Positions 8,572 through 16,863 of a DNA stretch of 64,000 nt are shown here, one piece after another. The notes below the pieces were generated by a model, which did not search any database, was not told where the DNA came from, and saw only the letters and a program-made list of their open reading frames with translations. The number at the start of each line of letters is the position of its first letter. Positions within the stretch are counted from its first letter, which is position 1. Location of the stretch: NCBI RefSeq assembly GCF_013364155.1, contig NZ_CP054916.1, forward strand, positions 8,338,001 to 8,402,000, given 5' to 3'. The translations under genes were made by a program, and so were the position numbers. Source of the DNA: Streptomyces sp. NA02950. Lineage in GTDB: Bacteria; Actinomycetota; Actinomycetes; Streptomycetales; Streptomycetaceae.

Positions 8572-8726
8572 TCAGCACACCAGCACGCCCGGGACGAGCA
8601 CACCGCCGGGGTCGAGGGCACGTTTGGCCGCGTCGAGGGCGAGCGCGAACGCTCGGGCCGCTGGCGGTGGTAACCGGGGCGGTGCCGCGGCCGACGGCGT
8701 GGTGATGGGTGATGGTCGCGCCAGGG
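8572..8726 (-). pseudogene. Frameshifted C-terminal remnant of an FAD-linked oxidase
   Basis: On the minus strand one frame reads ATITHHHAVGR, the hallmark metal/flavin-site His motif of FAD-linked oxidases and alkyl-DHAP synthase-like proteins. A second frame then reads FALALDAAKRALDPGGVLVP and ends in a proper TGA at 8572, which is the typical C-terminus (ALDPxGVLNPG) of the same family. The two parts are in different frames and only about 50 residues of a roughly 450-550 residue protein can be recognised. Upstream minus-strand sequence to about 8900 is GC-biased, but no further domain could be read. Apart from this and the tandem repeats, 8462-8919 holds nothing recognised. Confidence 0.7.
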
Positions 8727-8919
8727 GCCTCCGGCACTCACCGGTCGCCTGCTCGATCTGCGAACCCGGCCGGTGCCACCGCCGCCACCAGTGCGTAACT
8801 GGCCGCGCACCCTCCGTGCTCCCTTTCGGGTCGCGTCCGAGAAGCGCAGACTGGACCGGGAGGACCCCTCTTCGAGGGCGACCAGGTCACTGCGTTTGAC
8901 GAGCGCGGAGGGATGACTG

Positions 8920-11049
8920 GTGCCAGCAGACCGGCGAAGCGACGAAGCGGGACGAGGGCCGCTCTGGTCAGAGCCGGGCACCCTGCTGGAGCGCGTGGCG
9001 GTGGCCGTGTTCGCCGTCGACGAAACCGACCGGATCTGCTACTGGGGACCCGGTGCGCAGGACCTCTTCGGCTACCGCTCCCGGGAGGCGCTGTCACAGC
9101 CTGGCGAGATGCTCTTCGCCGGACCGACCGACGGAGCCGCGGGATCGTGGACCCGGCTGGTCGAGCGGGGCCGCACCGAGGGGTACTGGCGCGGCCGGGC
9201 GCGGGCCCGCCACCGGGACGGCACCTCCCTCGACGCGGCGTTCCGGGTCTTCCCGGTGACCGGGGTCGGTGGCCGGGTGGTGGTGCTGGCCCTGGGCAGC
9301 CGGGGCGATGAACTGGACCGGGTGAAGACCAACCTCGCCTTCCTCGACGTGCTCTTCCAGAGCTGCCCGATCGGCCTGGTCATGTTCGACGAGGACCTGC
9401 GCTACGCCCATGTCAACCAGACCCTCGCCGACATGGATGGACTGTCCGTCGAAGCGCACCTCGGACGCCATGTGGACGAGGTCGTCATCGCGTCGGACAA
9501 CGGTGAGTACGCGGCCATGCTGAGCGCGGTGGCCGAGGTGGGGCGGCCCATCGTGGGCGCGCTGGTCGGGGTGTGCACCAAGGGGCGCCCCGACACCGAC
9601 CAGGTGTGGTCGGTGAGCATGTTCCCCCTCTCCCGCCCCGGCGGCATCCGCTTCTTCGGGGTGGGCGGGGTGATGGTCGATGTGACCGACCGGGAGCAGG
9701 CCCTCGTCGAGGCGTCCGCCGCCCGTCAGCGGCTGGCCCTGCTCGACCGGGCGGCCGCCCGGATCGGCACCACCCTGGACACCACGGTCACCGCGCGGGA
9801 GGTGATCGATGTGACCGTCCCGGACTTCTGCGACGGCGGCGTGGTGGAGGTCATGCGGTCCCCGGAGGAGGGGCTGGACTTCGACCCGGACCGGCCCCTG
9901 GTCACCCGCCGGATCGCCGCCGAGACCATTCTGCCGCCGCCCGCCACCGAACTCGTCGGCGGGCTGGACGTGGTGACGTATCCGCCCGGCTCCATCATCC
10001 ACAAGGTGCTGCGGACCGGACGTCCGACCCTGGCCCGGGTGGACGAGGACTTCCTGACCCGCACCGTGCTCACCGAGGAGCGCGCCCGGCTGCTGAACGA
10101 CAGCGGGCTGTCCAGTCTGCTCTTCGCACCCCTCATCGCCCGCAAGACCGTCCAGGGCATCGTCGTGTTCGGCCGGTCCGCGGCCCGGCCGGCCTTCACC
10201 GAGCAGGACCGCGGCCTCGCCGGGGAACTGGCCTCCCGGGCCGCGCTGTGCCTGGACAACGCCCGACTGTACAACCAGGAGCGGGACATCGCCCTCAGAC
10301 TCCAGCGCGCGCTGCTGCCCAACTCCCTGGCGAGCAGCCCGTATGTGCACATCGCGCACCGCTATCTGCCCGGCGGGCGGATCACCGAGGTGGGCGGCGA
10401 CTGGTACGACGTGATCGGTCTGCCCGCCCACCGGGTCGCCCTGGTCGTGGGCGACGTCATGGGCCACGGCATCCCCGCCGCCACCGCGATGGGACGGTTG
10501 CGCATCACCGCCAGCGCCCTGGCCCGGCACGACCCGGAACCGGCCGAACTGCTCGCCGAACTCGACCAGTTCGCCCGAGAGTCCGACATCGACCTGGCCA
10601 CCTGTCTGTACGCCGTCTACGACCCCACCACCGGACACCTCCGCATCGCCAGCGCCGGACACCCCCCGCCCCTGGTCCTCCTCCCCGACGGCCGGGTCGA
10701 GTTGCTGGACGAGGTGCTGGGCGTCCCCCTGGGCATCGGCGGCTGCCGCTTCCGCACGGCCGACGCCGACCTGCCGGAGGACTCCGTCCTCGCCCTGTAC
10801 ACCGACGGGCTGATCGAGGGCCGCACCCACGACGTCGAGAAGGGGCTCGACGCGCTCCGCTCCGAACTGCGCCTGGCGCCGGACGCGCTGGAGACCGCCG
10901 CCGACCGCATCCTGGGCCACATGGTGCCCGGGGATCCGGCCGACGACACCGTCCTCGTCCTGGCCCGGGTACACCGGACGCCCCGCCACGCATACACCGC
11001 GGCACGGCGGTGGACCCGCTTCCGGACCGCACACCGCACCTCCCTCTGA
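8920..11049 (+). CDS. PAS-PAS-GAF-SpoIIE serine phosphatase
   Basis: Sensory phosphatase of 709 residues. Two PAS domains lie at about 20-105 (FAVDETDRICYWGPGAQDLF) and 130-250, a GAF domain at about 255-450, and a SpoIIE/PP2C domain at about 465-685 with GGDWYDVIG, VVGDVMGHG and LYTDGLIEG metal-site motifs. It should dephosphorylate an anti-sigma antagonist in response to a small molecule, light or redox cue sensed by PAS/GAF. Unlike the relatives at 747 and 40240 it has no C-terminal ATPase domain. Start GTG at 8920, with GGAGGG about eight bases upstream. The truncated ABC-F gene follows after 23 bases. Confidence 0.92.
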   Translation: MPADRRSDEAGRGPLWSEPGTLLERVAVAVFAVDETDRICYWGPGAQDLFGYRSREALSQPGEMLFAGPTDGAAGSWTRLVERGRTEGYWRGRARARHRDGTSLDAAFRVFPVTGVGGRVVVLALGSRGDELDRVKTNLAFLDVLFQSCPIGLVMFDEDLRYAHVNQTLADMDGLSVEAHLGRHVDEVVIASDNGEYAAMLSAVAEVGRPIVGALVGVCTKGRPDTDQVWSVSMFPLSRPGGIRFFGVGGVMVDVTDREQALVEASAARQRLALLDRAAARIGTTLDTTVTAREVIDVTVPDFCDGGVVEVMRSPEEGLDFDPDRPLVTRRIAAETILPPPATELVGGLDVVTYPPGSIIHKVLRTGRPTLARVDEDFLTRTVLTEERARLLNDSGLSSLLFAPLIARKTVQGIVVFGRSAARPAFTEQDRGLAGELASRAALCLDNARLYNQERDIALRLQRALLPNSLASSPYVHIAHRYLPGGRITEVGGDWYDVIGLPAHRVALVVGDVMGHGIPAATAMGRLRITASALARHDPEPAELLAELDQFARESDIDLATCLYAVYDPTTGHLRIASAGHPPPLVLLPDGRVELLDEVLGVPLGIGGCRFRTADADLPEDSVLALYTDGLIEGRTHDVEKGLDALRSELRLAPDALETAADRILGHMVPGDPADDTVLVLARVHRTPRHAYTAARRWTRFRTAHRTSL

Positions 11050-11072
11050 GTACGGCTGTGCGAGAACCATCC

Positions 11073-11663
11073 ATGGCCCATACCACCGTGCCCGGCGCCT
11101 CCGTGACCTGCTCCGGACTGACCTTCCGGTGGCCGGACGGCACACCCGTCTTCGACGGGCTCTCCCTGACCATCGGCCGCGGCCGCACCGGCCTCGTCGG
11201 CAACAACGGCACCGGCAAATCCACCCTGCTGCGGCCGCTCGCCGGACGGCTGCGGCCCGCCCAGGGGTCGGTGACCATCGGCGGCGCCCTCGCCCACCTC
11301 CCCCAGAACCTCACCCTCGACACCGCGCTCCGCGTCGACCAGGCCCTCGGCATCGACCGGCGCCGCGCCGCGCTGCGCGCCATCGAGGCCGGGGAGGTGG
11401 ACGAGGAACACTTCGACACGGTCGGCGACGACTGGGACGTCGAGGAACGCGCCCTCGCGACACTGGGCTGCCTCGGGCTCGACGGCATCGGACTCGGCCG
11501 TGCCGTCGGCGAGATGTCCGGCGGGGAGAACGTACTGCTGCGGCTGGCCGCCCTGCTGCTGGAGCGCCCCGATGTGCTGCTGCTCGACGAACCGACCAAC
11601 AACCTCGACCTGTTCGCACGCCGCCGCCTCTACGAGGCCGTCGACTCCTGGCGCTCCGGCGTG
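11073..11663 (+). pseudogene. Truncated ABC-F ATPase (first nucleotide-binding domain only)
   Basis: The N-terminal half of an ABC-F protein, the family that rescues or protects ribosomes. It has Walker A GNNGTGKST (about residues 43-51), ABC signature MSGGE and Walker B LLLDEPTNNLDL, with normal spacing. After about 196 residues, right where the ...SHDR motif should follow, homology stops at the 3' end of the opposing phosphatase gene. The frame then stays open, antisense to that gene, until a stop at 12830; that stretch is not protein-like. The linker and second ATPase domain (about 330 residues) are missing, so a functional ABC-F is unlikely. ATG at 11073, or GTG at 11059, is the start. 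Confidence 0.8.
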
Positions 11664-12770
11664 CTAAATCCGGCGTACCGCCACCGCCGCGGCGTCGTCG
11701 CCGAGGTGGCCGTCGACATGTGCGATGAGGTTCTCGCGCAGCTGGCGCACCACCTCCTCGGGCCGGTGACGGCGCCAGGCGGCGGCCCGCTCGGTGAGCG
11801 GGTAGAAGGCGCCGTCCGCGTCTCGGGCCTCGACCACACCGTCGGTGTAGAGCAGCAGCAGCTCTCCGCGCTCGAACGGGAACGTCTCGGTCTCGTACTC
11901 CGGCGGCCCGGCGAGCCTGGCCAGCCCCAGGGGCAGCTGGCCGACCCGGGCGGGGAGGACGCTGACACCGCTTCCCCCGAGCCGCAGGGCGGGGGGATGG
12001 CCGCAGGTGATGAAGCGGACGACCGGCTCCTCGTCGGGGATGTCCAGCAGCATGGCGGTGGCGAAGGACTCCTCGGTGTCCGGCTCTTCCCGGTTGCGCC
12101 ACTGCGCACTGTCCCACCGCATGGCGCCGTCCAGATGGACGGCGAGATTGCGCAGCGTGGCCTGACGGTGGGCGGCCGCGCGGAAGGCGCCCAGCAGCAG
12201 AGCCGCGTGGCTGATCGCGGCCAGCCCCTTGCCCCGGACATCCGCGATGAGCAGCCGGGTGCTGTGGGAGGTGCGGGCCGCCGCGTAGAGATCGCCGCCC
12301 ATCTCGGCCTCCTCCTCGGCGGGCAGATAGAGATGTGCGATCTCCAGCGGGCCGCTGCGGGACGGCAGCGGCCGCAGCAGCACCTGCTGAGCCGCCTCGG
12401 CCACCGAGGTCACCTGGTGCAGTTTCTGCTCCCGCCGGTCCCGGACCAGGCAGAACCCGACGAGCAGCGCGGACACCACGAGGAGAGCGCCGATCTGCGC
12501 CTGGATGTTGGCGGTGGCCAGCACCCCGCGCGCCACACCGATCGCCACCTGGGTGGCCACCGCGAGCGCTCCGACCAGGGCCGTCAGCCGGGCACCGGCG
12601 AACGCCACCGTGAGCGCGGGCGCCGCGACCAGCAGCGGTCCGAGGTGGATATGGGACGGCGACAGGGTGTCCACCACGAACACCACGGCGATCAGCCCGA
12701 GCGGCAGCACCACCGTCGTATGGCCCGGCTCCCAGGAACGACGGAGGGACGCAAGCGGCCGAAGGGCCAT
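11664..12770 (-). CDS. Membrane-anchored PP2C/SpoIIE-type phosphatase
   Basis: Integral membrane serine phosphatase of 368 residues. Four hydrophobic helices (about 17-110, including TTVVLPLGLIAVVFVVDTL and the IGALLVVSALLVGFCLV segment) form a small N-terminal membrane domain. A PP2C domain follows at about 140-368 with MGGDLYAAAR, LIADVRGKG, CGHPPAL, LYTDGVVEARD and the closing GDDAAAVAV. It lacks PAS/GAF domains. Start ATG at 12770 has GGAG just upstream; the longer frame to 13082 has no membrane-protein character. Its stop codon coincides with the breakpoint of the truncated ABC-F gene, yet the C-terminus looks complete. Confidence 0.88.
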   Translation of the reverse strand: MALRPLASLRRSWEPGHTTVVLPLGLIAVVFVVDTLSPSHIHLGPLLVAAPALTVAFAGARLTALVGALAVATQVAIGVARGVLATANIQAQIGALLVVSALLVGFCLVRDRREQKLHQVTSVAEAAQQVLLRPLPSRSGPLEIAHLYLPAEEEAEMGGDLYAAARTSHSTRLLIADVRGKGLAAISHAALLLGAFRAAAHRQATLRNLAVHLDGAMRWDSAQWRNREEPDTEESFATAMLLDIPDEEPVVRFITCGHPPALRLGGSGVSVLPARVGQLPLGLARLAGPPEYETETFPFERGELLLLYTDGVVEARDADGAFYPLTERAAAWRRHRPEEVVRQLRENLIAHVDGHLGDDAAAVAVRRI

Positions 12771-12826
12771 GACTCCAGCATGCCCCCCTGCGCCGGGCCG
12801 TGCCGTACGGCGTGGCGGCCGGGCCG

Positions 12827-14611
12827 CTAGCGCACCGGGAAGGTGAACCAGTGCAGTCCGACGAAGGGCGGACGGCCGGGAGCGGCCGAGGAGAACCGGA
12901 GGTAGACGGTGTGCACCCCCGTGGTACGGGCGATGTTCGCCGGGACCGTACGCCAGGTGGTCCGGCCGCCGGTGTTGTCGACGGCGAAGGTGCCGATGGG
13001 CGCGCTGGAGGGGGTGTCGAGGTGGATGTCCACCAGCCCGCTCACTCCGCCCGCCGCGTCGGAGGCGACCCGGGCCTCGCACTGATTCGAGCCGTCGCCG
13101 AAGTCCACGTGGTCGTAGCGCAGATAGGCGCCGTCGGCCAGCGATGCCACTTGACGGCCGTTCGCGCCCCGGGGGCCGGTGTCACCTGTGGCGGGGCGGA
13201 CGGCCGCGTCGCCCAGGGACGCCGCGCCGAAGGCGTCCGCCGGGATGAGCGAGGTGGCGGGGACCGTGCCCGGCGAGGGCCGTGCGGGGGAGGTGGTGTG
13301 CCGTGCGTGGGATGCCGCCCCGGTCGGCCGGGGCGGGGCGGTGGTGTGGGTCGGCCGGGACGGCGGGGTGGTGTCCGGCGCGGGCCGCGAGGGCGTGCCC
13401 TGACCGGAGGCGGGCGGGGTGAGCGACACGGACGCGCCCTGCCGCGCCCCGGAGTCCGTGGTGCCGGTCGGGGACGCCAGCAGCACGGCGACCGTGGCTG
13501 CCACGGCTGAGGCGGTCAGGGTCGCGGCCAGTGCCATCACCACGGGGAACCGCCGGGCGGACACCCCGCCACCGCGCCCGTCCGGGCCGGTCGGGCCGTC
13601 CGGACCGGTCAGGAGGCTGTGGGTGGCCGCACCGCCACCGGTCCCGGAGCCCTCACCGATCCGCACGGTGGCCGCCCGGGGGAGCGGACCGCCCGTTGCG
13701 GCACGGGCTTCCGCACGGCCGGGCCCGCCGGTGGCGGGGCGGGACGCGAGATAGGCGAGTCCGCCCCACGGCAGCAGCCCCTCGGCGAGCACCTGCGCCG
13801 GCCGTTCGCCCAGCCCCACCAGCACGTTCAGCACCCGGGAACATTGGGCGCAGGCGGCCAGATGGCCTTCGAGATCGCCGCTGTGCTGGACCCCCGCACG
13901 GCGCGCGGCGGCGTCCAACAGTCCGCAGAACCGCCCGCAGTCGTCCTCCGCGGCCTGCGCGGCATAGGCCCAGAAGTACGCGTCGCGGTAGGACCGCAGC
14001 GCCCGTTTCCCCAGGGCGGGCACCCGCTGCGGCTCCACCCCCAGCAGTCGCGCCGTCTCCGCGCCGGTGTCCTCCTCGACGGCCGTGTGCCACAGGACGG
14101 CCTGGGTGCGCCCCGGGAGGTTGCGGAAGCCACGCAGCATCAGCGACCGGTTCTCCAGCAGTCGCGCGGTGGGGGCGGGGTCGGACAACCCCGCGAGGGC
14201 GGTGTCCAGCCAGGCCGCGAAGTCCGGTGCCACATCGGTGCGCCGACGGGTGGCGGCCCAGGCGGCGGCCGTGCGGTAGCCGAGGACCAGCAGGTGGTGG
14301 CGCCATGCCTCGCGCGGCTCCCGCGACGTCCGGACGGTGTGGCGGGCCTGTTCGAAGACCTCGTCGGCCAGCTCCTCGGCGACGGAGCCGTCGCGGCAGC
14401 AGACGCGGGCATAGGACCGGACGGCGCCGAGGTGGCGGCGCCGGAACTCCTCGGCCGCTTCCTCCATGAGTACGGGGGAGGGGGCGTCGTCGAGTTTGTC
14501 GGAGGTGTCCCCCGGCGGGCGGCCACCGGCGACCAGCCGTATCAGCTCGGCGTCGGACCGGGGGTTGCCGGTGAGGTGCGCCGATGGTTCACAAGCGTCG
14601 AGCTGGGACAC
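12827..14611 (-). CDS. Sigma-70-like / zinc-finger / transmembrane / CBM fusion protein
   Basis: Single protein of 594 residues joining parts that are normally separate. Residues about 50-130 resemble ECF sigma region 2 (RRRHLGAVRSYARV...VAEELADEVFEQA). About 165-235 resemble region 4 (LRGFRNLPGRTQAVLW, then TGAETARLLGVEPQRV). A putative anti-sigma zinc finger follows at about 250-285 (HLAACAQCSRVL, pattern HxxxCxxC). Then come a Ser/Gly-rich linker, one membrane helix at about 355-380, a Pro/Thr-rich stalk, and a C-terminal CBM6/35-like sugar-binding domain (YLRYDHVDFGDGSNQCEA...TVYLRFSS). The order predicts cytoplasmic DNA-binding parts and an extracellular glycan sensor. Start GTG at 14611 has GAGGGAG eight bases upstream. 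Similar fusions occur in streptomycetes; their mechanism is not known to me. Confidence 0.82.
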   Translation of the reverse strand: MSQLDACEPSAHLTGNPRSDAELIRLVAGGRPPGDTSDKLDDAPSPVLMEEAAEEFRRRHLGAVRSYARVCCRDGSVAEELADEVFEQARHTVRTSREPREAWRHHLLVLGYRTAAAWAATRRRTDVAPDFAAWLDTALAGLSDPAPTARLLENRSLMLRGFRNLPGRTQAVLWHTAVEEDTGAETARLLGVEPQRVPALGKRALRSYRDAYFWAYAAQAAEDDCGRFCGLLDAAARRAGVQHSGDLEGHLAACAQCSRVLNVLVGLGERPAQVLAEGLLPWGGLAYLASRPATGGPGRAEARAATGGPLPRAATVRIGEGSGTGGGAATHSLLTGPDGPTGPDGRGGGVSARRFPVVMALAATLTASAVAATVAVLLASPTGTTDSGARQGASVSLTPPASGQGTPSRPAPDTTPPSRPTHTTAPPRPTGAASHARHTTSPARPSPGTVPATSLIPADAFGAASLGDAAVRPATGDTGPRGANGRQVASLADGAYLRYDHVDFGDGSNQCEARVASDAAGGVSGLVDIHLDTPSSAPIGTFAVDNTGGRTTWRTVPANIARTTGVHTVYLRFSSAAPGRPPFVGLHWFTFPVR

Positions 14612-14766
14612 GTCTGCGACTCCCTCGTCCGGGCCGGCCCGATTCCCCGGTGTGCCGCACCCCGGACGCGCTGGCCTGGTGGGGAAGTTAGCAGAGCGGA
14701 TGGTGGTCACAAAGACTTCTGAAGAGGCTTACGGCGCACGGGAGTTGAAGTGCGCCCCCCTTGTGC

Positions 14767-14802
14767 GCCGCTGGTTTGGACCATGCCGCTGGTCTGGACC
14801 AT
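14767..14802. promoter_or_regulatory. Two tandem palindromic 18-bp operator-like repeats
   Basis: GCCGCTGGTTTGGACCAT (14767-14784) is immediately repeated as GCCGCTGGTCTGGACCAT (14785-14802). Each contains a 12-base imperfect palindrome, TGGTYTGGACCA. The second copy differs at one position from the GntR/DasR core TGGTCTAGACCA. They lie about 155-190 bases upstream of the sigma-CBM gene and just past the end of the GPP34 gene. Confidence 0.5.
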
Positions 14803-14836
14803 GAGCGGTGCTCGGGGCGGGTGGTGTCCGGTGGTG

Positions 14837-15460
14837 TCAGTAGCCGCGCCGTACGTTGTCGGCGGTGGCGTCGTCGCGCCTCTGGGCCCGGCGCTGCCGT
14901 TCCACCGCCAGTTCGCCCAGCGCGTCGTCCACGGCGGTGAGCACGGTGGCCGTCGCCACATCGTCCACCCGGGTCACGGTGGGGGACTCCGGCGTGCTCG
15001 GATCGCTGATCCCGACCGCCGCGGCGAGCGTCGCGAGGACGGGCTCGTCCGAGCGCAGGCGGTCCGCCGCGCGGCGGCGCGCGGAGGAGTCGACGAGCAC
15101 CAGCTCACTGGTGTGGAAGACCATCCACCGGCGGTGCCGCTCCCGGACGGCGTCCCCGTCCGCCTCCAGGGTGTCCAGATAGGCCTCCGGCAGTCCGCGG
15201 CCCCGGCGCCACAGCCATTCGCCGACCGGTTCGTACGGCGGCTCCCGGGTGAGGGACGCCGCGGCCCGCTTCAGCATCCGGTCGGCCAGGGGCAGCGGCG
15301 GGCCCGGCACGATGCGCTCGCCCTCCAGCCCGATGGCCCGGGCGTCCAGGAGGTCGACGGCCTCCGCGCCCGCCAGCGCGAGCGAGAGGTCGCCGCGGTC
15401 GACGGAGTGGCTGGACGCCATGTCCATCGCGATGATCAGCAGGTCTCGTGGTGTGGTCAT
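14837..15460 (-). CDS. GPP34 family phosphoprotein
   Basis: Protein of 207 residues with the GPP34 (Golgi phosphoprotein 3-like) fold. It opens TTPRDLLIIAMD, has the LALAGAEAVDLLDARAIGLEG helix-strand region and ends with the ALGELAVERQ helix. Eukaryotic GOLPH3 binds phosphatidylinositol 4-phosphate; bacterial members are cytoplasmic or peripheral membrane proteins of unknown role, common in actinomycetes. Start ATG at 15460 is supported by GGGGAG six bases upstream. Confidence 0.8.
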   Translation of the reverse strand: MTTPRDLLIIAMDMASSHSVDRGDLSLALAGAEAVDLLDARAIGLEGERIVPGPPLPLADRMLKRAAASLTREPPYEPVGEWLWRRGRGLPEAYLDTLEADGDAVRERHRRWMVFHTSELVLVDSSARRRAADRLRSDEPVLATLAAAVGISDPSTPESPTVTRVDDVATATVLTAVDDALGELAVERQRRAQRRDDATADNVRRGY

Positions 15461-15602
15461 GGACGGCTCCCCGGCACCGGCCGCCCACCGCGCGGGGAGG
15501 CCGCAAGGACGGCGACGGGTGGACGCTCGGCCATGTCCCCAGCGTGCGACCGCGGCCGTGGCCACGCAAACGACGGTCCCGTGATGCCCCGGGAGCGGCC
15601 GG

Positions 15603-16079
15603 TCAGGGCAGGGCTTCGACCTCGAGGAACCGGCGGCCGCGTGGCCCCCGGTACTCCAGGGCCTCCCAGCCCAGCCGCCCCAGGGCCGCGGCGCACTCCC
15701 GCAGTGCCTCGTGGGCCGCGTACCCGGCACCGCTTCCCGGCGGGCCCAGCCACTCGACCCGCACCACCCCGGGCCGCTCGGCCGCGCTCACCCGGTATCC
15801 GGTCGTGACGCGGTGTCCCTCCGTGTCCACCGCCGACGGCCGGACACCGGCTGCCTCGAGGGCGAGTGACACGGCGCGCACCGGCTGATGTCCCTCCCAT
15901 GCGGCGGGTACCGCTTCGGGGTCGGTGGCGCCGGTGTTCATCAGCCGGCGGATCTGCAACAGCCCTTCGAACGCGACCCGTACCGCCGCCTCCCGGCCGC
16001 CCTCGGCCGGGATCCCTCCGTCGCCGGTGGCCACCTCGAAACCGTCGGACGGACGGCCGCTGTTGTCCACGCCTCCCAC
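15603..16079 (-). CDS. Conserved hypothetical protein
   Basis: Protein of 158 residues with no recognised domain, no signal peptide and no membrane helix. The centre (GYRVSAAERPGVVRVEW) and the end (ALRECAAALGRLGWEALEYRGPRGRRFLEV) suggest an alpha/beta fold. Codon bias supports coding. GTG at 16079 is used because AGGA lies seven bases upstream; a second GTG is three codons further in. Transcribed in the same direction as the GPP34 gene, 142 bases away. Confidence 0.6.
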   Translation of the reverse strand: MGGVDNSGRPSDGFEVATGDGGIPAEGGREAAVRVAFEGLLQIRRLMNTGATDPEAVPAAWEGHQPVRAVSLALEAAGVRPSAVDTEGHRVTTGYRVSAAERPGVVRVEWLGPPGSGAGYAAHEALRECAAALGRLGWEALEYRGPRGRRFLEVEALP

Positions 16080-16276
16080 GCCGCCATCCTGTCAGACCGG
16101 GCCGCGGGACGGGGGAGTTCCACCGTGCGGAAGGGCAGGGGGCAGGCTCATGCCCGCCGCTCAGAGCAGCGGCAGAAGATCACACATCGGGGGCGCCATC
16201 GGCTGATTCCCGGTGGAACAGGCGGATGTGGCCGTTATGCCCTCGGCGCCGCCCGAATGTCGTTACTGTGAGCCCC

Positions 16277-16633
16277 ATGGATGCCGGGAATGAGCACCCC
16301 GACGACGAATGGCCCCTCCCTCCTTCCTGGATGTGGGGCTGCGGGGAGTGCATCGAGCTGTACAAGGCGATGAAGCTGGCTCCCGAGGTCGTGGAGGCGG
16401 CACTGGAGGAATTCGGGCCGGGGGTGGACTGCGATCCCAGTGACAGTGTGGTGACAACACAGATCCGGCTGGCCCGGCATATCGCCGTCGAGCACGAGGA
16501 ATTCCTTCCCGCCGCCGACGAGGCGTGCGAGAAGTGCGTGTCCGACCTGCGGCGGCACCTTCCGGAGCTGCTGGTCTTCGAGCACCGGGCACGCCATCTC
16601 TTCGCGCCACCACGCATCGTCGGCCTGCTCTGA
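16277..16633 (+). CDS. Small hypothetical protein with two CxxC pairs
   Basis: Soluble protein of 118 residues. CGEC at residues 22-25 and CEKC at 84-87, with His at 68 and 73 in between, suggest a zinc-binding fold. I do not recognise the family. No clear ribosome-binding site; a GTG three codons upstream (16268) is possible. Confidence 0.6.
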   Translation: MDAGNEHPDDEWPLPPSWMWGCGECIELYKAMKLAPEVVEAALEEFGPGVDCDPSDSVVTTQIRLARHIAVEHEEFLPAADEACEKCVSDLRRHLPELLVFEHRARHLFAPPRIVGLL

Positions 16634-16863
16634 CGCCTTGGCCCGCTCTGAGGCCCGCTCTGACGCCCCGTGAGGCGGTGGCGGTGCGGTGGCCCGCTGA
16701 GGGGACGGCGCGGGAGGCCGACCGGGCGACATGTCCACCGCCGTACCTCCGTACCGGTCGCGCATAGGGAACAGTGGACTCGCGGTGTTGCGGGGCGGAC
16801 GCCCCGGACCGCCGCGGTCCTGGCCCCTGCGTGCGGGCCCCGGGTGCGGAAGGAGGCGCCGCC

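Noticed and set aside
9573..12830. Plus-strand frame of 1085 codons as one giant protein
   Set aside because: It is an antisense or out-of-frame shadow except for 11073-11663, the ABC-F fragment.
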